Source: Bradyrhizobium sp. CSS354 (GTDB lineage Bacteria; Pseudomonadota; Alphaproteobacteria; Rhizobiales; Xanthobacteraceae). From it: 64,000 bases of DNA. Made by a program: the position numbers and the translations under genes. Every line of letters starts with the position of its first letter. The stretch's first letter is position 1. The notes beneath the pieces were generated by a model that worked only from the letters and a program-made list of their open reading frames with translations, searched no databases and had not been told where the DNA came from. Below, piece after piece: positions 17,499-26,082 of the stretch. The DNA lies in contig NZ_JAACFU010000008.1 in NCBI RefSeq assembly GCF_029051725.1, positions 186,001 to 250,000 of the forward strand, written 5' to 3'.

Positions 17499-18350
17499 AT
17501 GTCGGCCATCCAGATCGTCTGTGCGGTGGCCGTCCCCCTGCTCTGGGGTTACCAGTTCGTGGCCATCAAAGTGGGCGTTACGGAGTTTCCCCCTCTCTTC
17601 TTCCTCGCGCTGCGCTTTTTGGCCATCGCGCTGCTGCTCGCTCCCTTCGTCAAACGGCCCACGCGTCGGCAGCTCGGCCCGATCGCAGCAATTTCGCTTT
17701 TCCTCGGTGGGCTGAACTTCGGTCTCTTCTATGTCGGCCTCGGGCTCGGCTCGGGCAGCATGTCGGCCGTCGCCTATCAACTCGCCACGCCCTTCACGGT
17801 CCTGTTAGCTTGGCCGCTGCTCGCGGAGAGGCCATCTCTCACCACTTCCGCTGGAGTGGTGCTTGCATTCGTCGGTGTGGTCATGTTGGCGGCGGAGCCC
17901 GGCGTGTCCGCAAACACGCTTCCACTGCTGCTCGTGGTCGGGGCAGCCTTTGCATTCGCGACATCCAACGTCTTGACGAAACGCTACGGGCCTTTTGATC
18001 CCCTGATGTTGATGGGGTGGTCCTCGCTGCTCACGGTGCCGCAAGTCATGGTGATGTCGCTGCTCCTTGAACATGGACAACTCGCGAGCCTCGTTACTGC
18101 GGATGGACGTGGTTGGCTGGCGCTCGCCTACACGATTTTTATCGGGGGAATTGTCGGGTTCGGCCTATGGTTCTGGCTGATCGGGCGTTGCTCCATAGGC
18201 CGCGTCGCGCCCTTCGGTTTGCTGCTTCCAGTGTTCGCCTTGACGTCCAGCGTGATGTTCCTTGGCGAACACATGACTTCAAAGTTGATTTTCGGCGGGC
18301 TGCTCGCGATCTCCGGCGTCGCCATCACACAGTTGAGACCGAGCGCTTGA
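17499..18350 (+). CDS. EamA/DMT family exporter
   Basis: Inner-membrane drug/metabolite transporter of 283 residues with about ten hydrophobic helices, built of two EamA repeats: the first opens VPLLWGYQFVAIKVGVTEFPP and the second opens near residue 150 with VVGAAFAFATSNVLTKRYG. Members of this family export amino acids, metabolites or toxic compounds; the substrate is not readable. It has a clear AAAGGAAG ribosome site and an operator-like palindrome shared with the TetR gene upstream, so expression is probably derepressed by the TetR ligand. An imperfect GC hairpin (about 18362-18386) follows the stop. Confidence 0.9.
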   Translation: MSAIQIVCAVAVPLLWGYQFVAIKVGVTEFPPLFFLALRFLAIALLLAPFVKRPTRRQLGPIAAISLFLGGLNFGLFYVGLGLGSGSMSAVAYQLATPFTVLLAWPLLAERPSLTTSAGVVLAFVGVVMLAAEPGVSANTLPLLLVVGAAFAFATSNVLTKRYGPFDPLMLMGWSSLLTVPQVMVMSLLLEHGQLASLVTADGRGWLALAYTIFIGGIVGFGLWFWLIGRCSIGRVAPFGLLLPVFALTSSVMFLGEHMTSKLIFGGLLAISGVAITQLRPSA

Positions 18351-18687
18351 TTGATTTGAACGGCCATAGCTCTTGAGCTGTCGGCCCGTGAGGACTTGAC
18401 CGTGGTGACCCGCCAAGCTATCCCGCCCTCGCAGCTCCTCTGGCGCTGCCGTAGGCGTTACCGTCATCCAACGCGTCCTTTGTCGAGAGGATCCCAGCTG
18501 GGAGATCTCGATTCACGAGACGCCACGGTCATGCCATCACTCTCCCAGCTTGCGGACGCTTTCCCGTTCAAGACGTCATTTCCGGCACGGCTTATCCGCG
18601 CCTGGATGTTGCTGTCGCGCCGGATTGCTCGCCGGCAGGGTTTTCCTGGATTGCCGTGGCCTTCACCTCCACAGAAAGGCAGCAACC
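18351..18687. other. gene-free stretch between EamA and SDR genes
   Basis: About 340 bp with no recognisable gene. It begins with an imperfect hairpin (GGCC, AGCTC-TT-GAGCT, GGCC at 18362-18386) that may end EamA transcription, and ends with the AGAAAGG ribosome site of the SDR gene. Open frames that run into the SDR gene from here have no family resemblance. Confidence 0.5.
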
Positions 18688-19443
18688 ATGAAGATGACCG
18701 GCAACACGATCCTCATTACCGGCGCCACCAGCGGCATCGGCCGCGCATTGGCCGAGGCTTTCCACGACCGCGGCAATCGCGTCATCGTTACCGGGCGACG
18801 GCAGTCCTTGCTCGATCAGATCACCGCTGAACGCCCGGGCCTGATCGGCCTGACGCTTGACCTCGCCGATCCCTCAAGCCTGCCGCGCTTCTCGGCCGAA
18901 ATCCGAGCAAGCTTTCCCAGGCTCAACGTGCTGATCGCCAACGCTGGCATCTCGCGGCCGGAGGACATGACGGCAGACGGCTGGGACGCCGCGGACGCGG
19001 AAGCCATCGTCGCGACCAACATTCTGGGCGTGCTGCGCGTCACCGCGGCGATCCTGCCGCTCCTGAAAGGGCAACCGAACGCGACGATCATGGCGACCAG
19101 CTCGAACCTCGCCTTCGTGCCCCGCGCTGACTTCCCGGCCTACTGTGCCAGCAAGACGTTCCTGCACTCCTGGCTTCAGTCGCTGCGGCATCAGCTTCGC
19201 AAGATCCCCGTCGAAGTGCTGGAGCTCGCACCGCCCTATGTGCGGACCGAACTCACCGGCTCGCAACAGGCGAGCGATACGCGCGCGATGCCGCTTCCCG
19301 CCTATATCGCTGAGGTCATGCAATTGCTGGAGTCGCGGGTCCATCCCGGCGGCGAGGTGCTGGTCGCGCGCGATCGCGCCCGGCGCTGGGCCGAGCGCGA
19401 CGGCTGCTACGAGGCCACCTTCGCGGCCATGAACCCGAGCTGA
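18688..19443 (+). CDS. short-chain dehydrogenase/reductase (DltE-like)
   Basis: NAD(P)-dependent oxidoreductase of 251 residues. The Rossmann motif TGATSGIG is at residues about 11-18, NAGIS is at about 89-93, and the catalytic YxxxK is YCASK with its serine in MATSSNLAFVP. The extended end (LELAPPYVRTELTG, then an alanine/arginine tail) resembles the DltE-like classical SDRs often carried as accessory metabolic genes; the substrate is unknown. ATG 18688 follows AGAAAGG and gives the family-typical N-terminus MKMTGNTILITG. It stands alone, converging on the protease gene across a strong hairpin. Confidence 0.9.
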   Translation: MKMTGNTILITGATSGIGRALAEAFHDRGNRVIVTGRRQSLLDQITAERPGLIGLTLDLADPSSLPRFSAEIRASFPRLNVLIANAGISRPEDMTADGWDAADAEAIVATNILGVLRVTAAILPLLKGQPNATIMATSSNLAFVPRADFPAYCASKTFLHSWLQSLRHQLRKIPVEVLELAPPYVRTELTGSQQASDTRAMPLPAYIAEVMQLLESRVHPGGEVLVARDRARRWAERDGCYEATFAAMNPS

Positions 19444-19463
19444 CACAGCGTCCCGAAACAAGT

Positions 19464-19495
19464 TCGCCCGGGAACGGCTATCCGTTCCCGGGCGA
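19464..19495. terminator. bidirectional hairpin terminator between convergent genes
   Basis: A perfect 14-bp stem (TCGCCCGGGAACGG pairing with CCGTTCCCGGGCGA) around a CTAT loop lies in the 81 bp between the convergent SDR and S41 protease stops. It is GC-rich without a long T-run on either side, but position and strength fit a shared transcription stop. Confidence 0.65.
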
Positions 19496-19524
19496 TCAAT
19501 ACCTTACCGTCGCGAGGACCTAGG

Positions 19525-20862
19525 CTAGTTCGGCACCGCAGCCTTCAGCGCCGGCTTGGCGGCGACGGCATTTGCGGTTTGGCCATGCAGGAAGTCGTAG
19601 GCCGTATGCAGGGCCTTGTCGTCTTTCGCTTCCGGCGGGACATAGGACTGCGATCCGGTCTGCTCGGTGCCATCGGCCGCCTGGAGATGGCCGCGCATCT
19701 GGGACTCCGCCATGGTGTCCATCCGGCCCTTCAGCTCGGGCGGCACGTCCTGGAGGATCTCGATGTCGGGCGCGATGCCCTGGGCCTGGATCGAGCGGCC
19801 CGAGGGTGTGTAGTAGCGCGCCGTGGTCAGCGCCAGCGCGCCGTTGCCGGTGCCGAGCGGAATGATGGTCTGCACCGAGCCCTTGCCGAACGAGCGCGTG
19901 CCGATCAGCGTGGCGCGCTTGTGGTCATGCAGCGCGCCGGCCACGATCTCCGAGGCCGAGGCCGAGCCGCCATTGACCAGAACCACCAGCGGCTTGCCCT
20001 TGGTGAGGTCGCCACCATGCGCGGTGAAGCGCTGGGTCTCTTCCGGATTGCGGCCGCGGGTCGAGACGACCTCGCCACGCTGCAGGAACGCGCTCGACAC
20101 CGACACGGCCTGGTCGAGCAATCCGCCCGGATTGTTGCGCAGGTCCATCACGTAGCCCACCAGCTTCTCCGGCGGAACGTCCTTGGAGATCGATGCGATC
20201 GCCTTCTTCAGGCCGTCGGTGGTCTGCTCGTTGAACGAGGTGACGCGGATATAGCCGATATCGCCATTCTCGACGTGGAAGCGCACGGGGCGCACATGGA
20301 TGATCTCGCGCTTGATCGCGACGTCGAGCGGGGCGTCGGCCCCCTTGCGCACGATCGTGAGCTTGGTCTGGGTCTCGACCGGCCCCTTCATCTTGTTGAC
20401 GGCCTGCTCGAGCGTCATGCCCTGCACGGCATCGCCATCGATCTTGCTGATGAGGTCGCCCGACAAAATGCCGGCCTTGGACGCCGGCGTGTCGTCGATC
20501 GGCGAGACGACCTTGACCAGCCCTTCCTCCATCGTGACCTCGATGCCGAGCCCGCCGAACTCGCCGGAGGTGGTCTCCTGCATCTCGGTCCAGGCCTTGT
20601 CGTTCATGTAGCGCGAGTGCGGATCGAGCGAGGTCACCATGCCGGTGATCGCGCCTTCGATCAGCTTGGCATTGTCGGGCTTCTCGACATAGCTCGCCTT
20701 CACCCGCTCGAACACTTCGCCGAACAAATTGAGTTTGGAATAGGCGTCATCCGCCCTCGCTGCCGCCCGTGCCGCCCATACGCCGCCATGCGGACTGGCT
20801 ACCAAAAGGGTCAGACACGCTCCAGTGAGCGCGCCCAGTGGAAACAGCAGGGTTTTCCGCAT
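19525..20862 (-). CDS. S41 family carboxy-terminal processing protease (CtpA-like)
   Basis: Exported serine protease that trims or degrades periplasmic proteins from the C-terminus. In the 445 residues: signal anchor at about 3-24 (TLLFPLGALTGACLTLLVAS), the CtpA N-domain (SLDPHSRYMN), a PDZ domain at about 85-170 (GGLGIEVTMEEG, ILSGDLISKIDG), and the S41 core with the nucleophile in NGGSASASEIVAGAL and the general-base lysine in RSFGKGSVQT. The ATG at 20862 gives a normal signal sequence; the 34-residue upstream extension does not. In relatives a CtpA usually sits with rlmH/envC-type genes, so this may be a paralogue in the accessory block. Confidence 0.92.
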   Translation of the reverse strand: MRKTLLFPLGALTGACLTLLVASPHGGVWAARAAARADDAYSKLNLFGEVFERVKASYVEKPDNAKLIEGAITGMVTSLDPHSRYMNDKAWTEMQETTSGEFGGLGIEVTMEEGLVKVVSPIDDTPASKAGILSGDLISKIDGDAVQGMTLEQAVNKMKGPVETQTKLTIVRKGADAPLDVAIKREIIHVRPVRFHVENGDIGYIRVTSFNEQTTDGLKKAIASISKDVPPEKLVGYVMDLRNNPGGLLDQAVSVSSAFLQRGEVVSTRGRNPEETQRFTAHGGDLTKGKPLVVLVNGGSASASEIVAGALHDHKRATLIGTRSFGKGSVQTIIPLGTGNGALALTTARYYTPSGRSIQAQGIAPDIEILQDVPPELKGRMDTMAESQMRGHLQAADGTEQTGSQSYVPPEAKDDKALHTAYDFLHGQTANAVAAKPALKAAVPN

Positions 20863-21166
20863 GGATAGGCTGGCCTTTTTGCTTCGCGGTTCGGTGGGGC
20901 TGGGGAGCCGCCATCCAAATGGCGATCCAGCCTGCTTCTCACAATACCATTCCGGTTTCTTCAAGGCCGGGATGCCACGCCGGCGGGTACCCCGTCAAAA
21001 TCCCTTCGTCCGGACCTAAACTTTCGGCAACGTTGCAGGACCCGGTATGAGCGCAGCGGGACGGCCGGCCGGCCCACGCCTTGCAGCCATGCCATTTTAG
21101 GATGGTTTTGGCGACGCGGACGGGTTAGGCGATGAGGTAAGGCTTCAAATTCTCGGGAGGATAACA
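20863..21166. promoter_or_regulatory. divergent upstream region of the protease and oxidase genes
   Basis: 304 bp without a gene. It must hold the promoters of the minus-strand protease and plus-strand alpha-hydroxy-acid oxidase genes. The only clear element is the strong ribosome site GGGAGGA at 21155-21161, five bases before ATG 21167. I see no convincing operator. Confidence 0.5.
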
Positions 21167-22300
21167 ATGAACGAAGCACCCCGCATCCAAGCGGAAAGGA
21201 ACGTCGAGCTCGGCGCCAGCACCGAGCCGTTCCAGAATCTGCATGAATTCATCCGGAAAGCGCGTTCCAACCTCAACCAGAATGCCTGGGATTATATCGT
21301 CGGCGCAGCCGAGACCGAGACCACGATGCGTCGCAACCGCATGGCGCTGGACGAGATCGCCTTCCGCCCGCGCGTGCTGCGCGATGTCCGCAAGGTCACA
21401 GGTTCGGTCGAGCAGTTCGGCCGCAAGATGCGCCTGCCGGTGGTGCTCGCCCCCGTCGGCGCGCTCGAGATCTTCGACCCGGATGGTGCGGCGAGCGTAG
21501 CGCGCGCCTGCGGCACTTTCGGTGCAGCGCACATGCTCAGTTCGGTGTCCGAGCCCGGCCTCGAAAAGACCGCCGAAGCTGCGCCCGACGCGCTGCGCCT
21601 CTACCAGCTCTATGTGCGCGGCGACGACGCGTTCGTCGCCGACGTCGTCAGCCGGGCCGAGAAGAATGCCTATGCCGCCTTCTGCCTGACCGTCGACACC
21701 GCTCATTACAGCCGTCGCGAACGTGACATCGCCAAGCGCTACGTTCGCGAGAGCCGCCTGCGCGCCACCGGCGGCGATTACCAGAAGGGTCTGGAGTGGC
21801 GGACGGTGAAGATGATCAAGGACAAGTTCAAGATCCCGTTGATCCTCAAGGGCATCGCGACGCCGGAGGACGCGCTGATCGCGATCGATCACGGCGTCGA
21901 ATGGATTTACGTCTCCAACCATGGCGGCCGTCAGCTCGATCACGGTCGCGGCGCCATGCATGTTCTGCCCGAGATCGTCGACGCCGTGAACGGCCGCGCC
22001 AAGATCATGGTCGATGGCGGTGTCTGTCGCGGCACCGACATCGTCAAGGCGATCGCGGCGGGCGCCGACCTCGTCGGCATCGGCCGGCTGCAATGCTGGG
22101 CGCTGGCGGCGGCCGGCAAAGCCGGCGTGGCGCGCATGCTGGAGCTGCTCGAGGACGAAGTGCTGCGCTGCCTCGGCCTCTTGGGTGCAACCTCGTTCGC
22201 CGAGGTCAACAAATCCTGCCTTCATCAGGCGACCGCAACCAACGCGCCCAGCGTGTTCAGCGCGTTTCCGCTGTTCGACCACGAGCCATATCGATACTGA
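21167..22300 (+). CDS. FMN-dependent alpha-hydroxy-acid oxidase/dehydrogenase (LldD-like)
   Basis: Oxidises a 2-hydroxy acid to the 2-keto acid using FMN; the family includes L-lactate dehydrogenase LldD, glycolate oxidase and mandelate dehydrogenase. The 377-residue TIM barrel has the active-site block SNHGGRQLDHGRGA with the catalytic histidine and arginine, the FMN-phosphate segment MVDGGVCRGTDIVKA, then GADLVGIGR. The N-terminal PVVLAPVGALEIFDP corresponds to the family PVhhAPhG block. Ten residues of the tail end HEPYRY. The ATG follows a strong GGGAGGA. The HAD gene starts 8 bp after the stop, so the two are probably one operon; substrate specificity is not readable. Confidence 0.9.
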   Translation: MNEAPRIQAERNVELGASTEPFQNLHEFIRKARSNLNQNAWDYIVGAAETETTMRRNRMALDEIAFRPRVLRDVRKVTGSVEQFGRKMRLPVVLAPVGALEIFDPDGAASVARACGTFGAAHMLSSVSEPGLEKTAEAAPDALRLYQLYVRGDDAFVADVVSRAEKNAYAAFCLTVDTAHYSRRERDIAKRYVRESRLRATGGDYQKGLEWRTVKMIKDKFKIPLILKGIATPEDALIAIDHGVEWIYVSNHGGRQLDHGRGAMHVLPEIVDAVNGRAKIMVDGGVCRGTDIVKAIAAGADLVGIGRLQCWALAAAGKAGVARMLELLEDEVLRCLGLLGATSFAEVNKSCLHQATATNAPSVFSAFPLFDHEPYRY

Positions 22301-22308
22301 ATGAAAGG

Positions 22309-22941
22309 ATGCAGGTGACATCGCTCTCTCCCGGCAGCGCGGATGCGCTTCTGTTCGATCTCGGCCGCGTGGTGCTCGATATCGATTTCTCCAAGGCCAT
22401 CGCCTGCTGGTCGGGACATGCCGGCTGCAAGCCCGAATCCCTCGTCGCGCGCTATGTGCGGGACAGCGAAGCCTATCGGTTGCACGAGATGGGGAAGATC
22501 AGCGATGAGGACTATTTCGCCTCATTGCGAGCCTCGCTCGGAATCGGCATTTCGGACGCGCAGTTCCTGGAAGGCTGGAACGCGATCTTCGCCGGCGAAA
22601 TGCCTGACATCGCCGAGCTGCTGCCGCGGGCAGCGAAGCAGATGCCGCTCTACGCTTTCTCCAACACCAACCGGCCGCACGTGGACCATTTCTCAAGGGA
22701 ATATGCCGACCTCCTCGGCCATTTCCGCGAGCTCTATTTGTCGTCCAGCATCGGCTTGCGCAAACCGGATGCGGAGGCCTTCGACCACGTCGTTGCGGCG
22801 ATCGGCGTACCCGCCGGGCGCATCGTGTTCTTCGACGATCTTGCCGAAAACATCGAGGGAGCGCGGGCGCGCGGCTTGACGGCCGTGCATGTGACTTCGC
22901 CGCGTGACGTCGGGAACGCATTGAAGGCATTGGGCATTTGA
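22309..22941 (+). CDS. HAD-superfamily hydrolase (subfamily IA, YihX-like)
   Basis: Predicted phosphatase of small phosphorylated metabolites, 210 residues. Motif I is LLFDLGRVVLDI, where the second aspartate of the usual DxD is replaced as in FDLGGVL-type members; motif II lies in LYAFSNTNRP, motif III lysine in SIGLRKPDAEAF, and motif IV in IVFFDDLAENIEGA. ATG 22309 lies directly after AAAGG; a GTG six bases on (22315) has better spacing and may be the true start. Its closeness to the oxidase gene suggests a joint role, for example removal of a phosphorylated side product, which is inference. Confidence 0.88.
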   Translation: MQVTSLSPGSADALLFDLGRVVLDIDFSKAIACWSGHAGCKPESLVARYVRDSEAYRLHEMGKISDEDYFASLRASLGIGISDAQFLEGWNAIFAGEMPDIAELLPRAAKQMPLYAFSNTNRPHVDHFSREYADLLGHFRELYLSSSIGLRKPDAEAFDHVVAAIGVPAGRIVFFDDLAENIEGARARGLTAVHVTSPRDVGNALKALGI

Positions 22942-23110
22942 CGAGGAGCCCTTGTCGCGAAACCCACGGCGGCACGGCCCGACGGGACCAATTTTGAAGG
23001 AATTGAGGAACCCGATCACTTTGTGCATTTTTGTACAGAGTTCCGGGAACGGAATACCGCCTTCCGGACTCTTAGAGTCCGTTGGGACTTCTACGGACGG
23101 ATGCATCATC

Positions 23111-23302
23111 GTGCTGGGCAAAACCTACCTCACCAAGCAAGCCTCTCTTCTTCTTGAATTCGCCAGGACAACTTCAGATTCGGACCTTTCCGCCAAGCTT
23201 GTGAGCAAGGCCGCCGACCTGAAATCCCAAGCCGATCCGCTACCCGACAAGGATCAAGGACCCAAGGCGCCCGACGTAACTCCCGGGCAGGCAGGGAGCT
23301 GA
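23111..23302 (+). CDS. small conserved-looking hypothetical protein
   Basis: A 63-residue soluble protein starting at GTG 23111. It reads MLGKTYLTKQASLLLEFA, then a helical KLVSKAADLKSQADPLP and a Pro/Asp/Lys-rich tail. Short proteins with the same KTYLTKQA opening seem familiar to me from Bradyrhizobium annotations, but no function is known to me. The upstream in-frame extension to 22952 lacks coding character. It stands alone between the HAD gene and moeA. Confidence 0.55.
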   Translation: MLGKTYLTKQASLLLEFARTTSDSDLSAKLVSKAADLKSQADPLPDKDQGPKAPDVTPGQAGS

Positions 23303-23530
23303 TCGATACAGGCCGGGGGGCGCACGTCGTTCTCGTCTTACCATGACCACTATCCTGCCGATCTGTAACCTCCTTCGGATCATGGCGCGACGCGCTTGAT
23401 CCCGCCTTCCGGAACAACGTGAAGCGGCGGGAATGACTGCGCCCGTTCAGCCGTTTTTGCCTCCGCGCCCGCGCTCGGCTAGAAGACTTGCGGAACATTC
23501 GCCCGAACGTGCCGAGCAGGAGTTTTCGCC

Positions 23531-24742
23531 GTGGCCTTGATGCCGGTTTCTGACGCGCTTGCCGCAGTGCTGGCGGGTGCAGAGCCGCTGCCGGAAGACA
23601 TGATTTCCCTCGACGAGGCCTACCATCGCGTGCTCGCGCGTGACGTCGCTGCGCGACGCACGCAGCCGCCGCAGGCGATGTCCGCGATGGACGGCTACGC
23701 GGTGCGCGCGGCCGATGCCGCGACGATCGATTCGGAGCTCACCGTCATCGGCGAAGTCGCGGCAGGCCGACCGTTCGCGGGAACGGTCGGCGCCGGCGAG
23801 GCCGTGCGGATCTTCACCGGCGGCGTCGTTCCCGGTGGCGCGGACGCCGTCGTGATCCAGGAGGACACGGTCGCCGCCGGCAAGCGTATCACGATCAAGG
23901 AAGCCGCGAGCGCCGGACGGCACATCCGTCCTGCCGGCGTCGATTTCCGAGAGGGCGACGTGCTCCTGCGCAAGGGAAGCCGTCTCACCGAGCGCGACCT
24001 CGCGCTCGCCGCCGGGATGAACCATCCGCACCTTGCCGTTTTCAGGCGTCCGAAGGTCGCGATTCTCGCCACCGGCGACGAGCTGGTGATGCCGGGCACC
24101 ACGCCCGGTCACGGCCAGATCGTCTATTCCAACGGCTACGCCCTGCACGCGCTCGCCCGCAGCGAGGGCGCCGAGACCATCGACCTCGGTATTGCCGCCG
24201 ACACGCTGGAGGCCACCACCGCCGGCATCCGCCGCGCCCGCGAGAGCGGCGCCGACATCCTGATCACGACCGGCGGCGCATCGGTCGGCGACCACGATCT
24301 GGTCCAGCAGGCACTGAGGGACGAAGGCATCGCGATGGCGTTCTGGAAAATCGCAATGCGGCCAGGCAAGCCGATGATGCACGGTCGGCTCGGCACAATG
24401 GGTGTGATCGGCCTGCCGGGCAATCCCGTGTCGTCCTACGTGTGCGCTTTCCTGTTCCTGGTGCCCCTGATTCGCGCCCTGTCTGGCCGTTCTGTGATTC
24501 ACCATCGCCGTGAAAGCGCCGTGCTCGGCCGCGACATCGGCGCCAACGACCAGCGCGAGGACTATCTGCGCGCGCATCTGGAGGAGCGTGACGACGGCAC
24601 ACGCGTCGTTCTTCCCGTCAACCATCAGGATTCTTCGCTGCTTGCGAATCTCGCTGCAGCACAGGTACTTCTCGTGCGCGCTCCGTTCGCGCCGAAGGCC
24701 GAAGCCGGCACGGCTTGCGAAGTATTGCGGCTCCCCGTCTGA
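23531..24742 (+). CDS. moeA: molybdopterin molybdotransferase MoeA
   Basis: Inserts molybdate into adenylylated molybdopterin in the last step of molybdenum cofactor synthesis. The 403-residue protein shows the N-terminal SAMDGYAVRA, GGVVPGGADAVVIQED, the central MoCF/MogA-like block VAILATGDELVMPG, the YSNGYAL segment, TTGGASVGDHDLVQ and the C-terminal GLPGNPVSSYVCA. GTG 23531 is preceded nine bases upstream by AGGAG. It is followed by lexA, as in many relatives, but its usual partner moaC lies 9.8 kb upstream beyond accessory genes. Confidence 0.97.
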   Translation: MALMPVSDALAAVLAGAEPLPEDMISLDEAYHRVLARDVAARRTQPPQAMSAMDGYAVRAADAATIDSELTVIGEVAAGRPFAGTVGAGEAVRIFTGGVVPGGADAVVIQEDTVAAGKRITIKEAASAGRHIRPAGVDFREGDVLLRKGSRLTERDLALAAGMNHPHLAVFRRPKVAILATGDELVMPGTTPGHGQIVYSNGYALHALARSEGAETIDLGIAADTLEATTAGIRRARESGADILITTGGASVGDHDLVQQALRDEGIAMAFWKIAMRPGKPMMHGRLGTMGVIGLPGNPVSSYVCAFLFLVPLIRALSGRSVIHHRRESAVLGRDIGANDQREDYLRAHLEERDDGTRVVLPVNHQDSSLLANLAAAQVLLVRAPFAPKAEAGTACEVLRLPV

Positions 24743-24803
24743 GCGCCTCGGCAACGCGCGTTCCGCGAACTTTGCTCTGTTCACGGTAAATTAAGCAGTT
24801 GCG

Positions 24804-24818
24804 GAACATGTATCGAAC
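24804..24818. promoter_or_regulatory. LexA (SOS) box of the lexA promoter
   Basis: GAACATGTATCGAAC fits the alphaproteobacterial direct-repeat SOS consensus GAAC-N7-GAAC (GTTC-N7-GTTC on the other strand). It lies about 100 bp before the lexA start codon, where autorepression is expected. The motif is seen directly; the role follows from known alphaproteobacterial LexA biology. Confidence 0.85.
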
Positions 24819-24919
24819 ATATAGTGTCCGTTCATGATTTGTTTCGAGCATGTAGCGGCATATAGCCGAATTCAGCGTCTCGGAATCGGACGACATCAAA
24901 CCGGGGGACTTTGGTCGAG

Positions 24920-25621
24920 ATGTTAACGCGCAAACAATACGAGCTTCTGCGGTTCATCAGTGAACGTCTGAAGGAAAGTGGCGTGCCACCCTCCTTCGAC
25001 GAGATGAAGGATGCGCTCGACCTGCGCTCGAAGTCGGGCATCCATCGCCTGATCACAGCGCTCGAGGAGCGTGGCTTCATCCGACGCCTGCCCAACCGCG
25101 CCCGTGCGATTGAAGTCATTAAGCTGCCGGAGCTCCAGGCAGCCGCAGGCAGCCGGCGCGGCTTCACGCCGAGCGTCATCGAGGGCAATCTCGGCAAGGT
25201 GCGTGCGAGCTCCAGCCTGCCGGCTGACGAGGGCGAGCGTCCCGTCGCGGTGCCGGTGATGGGCCGCATCGCGGCCGGCACGCCGATCGAGGCGTTGCAG
25301 ACCCGCAGCCATACCATCAGCGTACCGCCTGACATGCTCGGCTCGGGCGAGCATTACGCGCTCGAAGTGCGCGGCGATTCCATGGTCGAGGCCGGCATTC
25401 TTGACGGCGACATGGCACTGATCCAGCGCAACGAGAGCGCCGATACCGGCGACATCGTGGTGGCGCTGATCGACGACGAGGAAGCGACGCTGAAGCGCTT
25501 CCGCCGTCGCGGTGCCTCGATCGCGCTCGAGCCCGCCAACGCGGCCTATGAGGTCCGCATCCTGCCGCCCAACCGGGTGAAGATTCAGGGCAAGCTGATC
25601 GGGCTTTACCGGAAGTACTGA
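24920..25621 (+). CDS. lexA: SOS response repressor LexA
   Basis: Represses DNA-repair genes until RecA-promoted self-cleavage. The 233 residues have an N-terminal winged helix (MLTRKQYELLRFI, SKSGIHRLITALEERGFI) and a C-terminal S24 peptidase domain: Ala-Gly cleavage site in GRIAAGTPIEA, nucleophile in RGDSM and lysine in EEATLKRF. A family-typical alphaproteobacterial insert of about 40 residues precedes the cleavage site. ATG 24920 is preceded by GGGGGA eleven bases upstream and matches the family start; TTG 24911 is in frame but too close to that site. An SOS box lies upstream. Confidence 0.97.
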   Translation: MLTRKQYELLRFISERLKESGVPPSFDEMKDALDLRSKSGIHRLITALEERGFIRRLPNRARAIEVIKLPELQAAAGSRRGFTPSVIEGNLGKVRASSSLPADEGERPVAVPVMGRIAAGTPIEALQTRSHTISVPPDMLGSGEHYALEVRGDSMVEAGILDGDMALIQRNESADTGDIVVALIDDEEATLKRFRRRGASIALEPANAAYEVRILPPNRVKIQGKLIGLYRKY

Positions 25622-25653
25622 TACCGGAAGTGCTTCATACCGGAAGTGCTTGG
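25607..25653. repeat. three tandem copies of TACCGGAAGT over the lexA stop
   Basis: The last lexA codons (TACCGGAAGTACTGA) are followed by two further copies, TACCGGAAGTGCTTCA and TACCGGAAGTGCTTGG, at 15- and 16-bp spacing. The gene end appears to have been duplicated locally, probably by slippage, leaving the reading frame unaffected because the first copy carries the stop. Confidence 0.75.
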
Positions 25654-26082
25654 CACCTCGCGCGCTTCCACCGGCATCGCCGGTCAGAGATTGGAGCGGA
25701 TCATCGTCCGCTCCGGCTGGATAGTCGTTCTGGTTCTGCACAGACTATCCGGCCCCTTCTCCGGCGCTGGCTCCTCGCGACGCCCACGGAAACGGCACCG
25801 CTTCAAATAGCACCGCTTCTCGGCTCGAGTGTTCGAGGAAACACCGGCCAGCGATCAAGTTCTACCATTGCAGACAAGCCGGCAATGTTCGCGCATGCGC
25901 CTCCCGAATGCATCGCAACGGTCTTTGTTCCTATTGAATTCGGGAAAGATAATGTGATCGCGGCTTGCAGAAGCCAGCCGCAGATTTGCCCATAACCAAG
26001 CAGAGCGTCGTGCTTCCACTCTGATAGAGGCCTGCGCCTCGATAAGAGACGCGGGTAGCTATCCCAGCATGAGGAGCACCCG
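25654..26082. other. gene-free stretch after lexA with two stem-loops
   Basis: About 430 bp without a recognisable gene, in which two adjacent hairpins stand out: GGAGCGGA/TCCGCTCC at 25693-25714 (loop of six) and GGATAGTC/GACTATCC at 25719-25750 (loop of sixteen). Neither has a T-run. They may end lexA transcription or belong to a small RNA. The last bases hold the GAGGAG ribosome site of the next gene. Confidence 0.45.

Noticed and set aside
25927..25941. GTTC-N7-ATTC, near match to the SOS box
   Set aside because: One base off the consensus and 140 bp from any start codon; not a convincing second LexA site.
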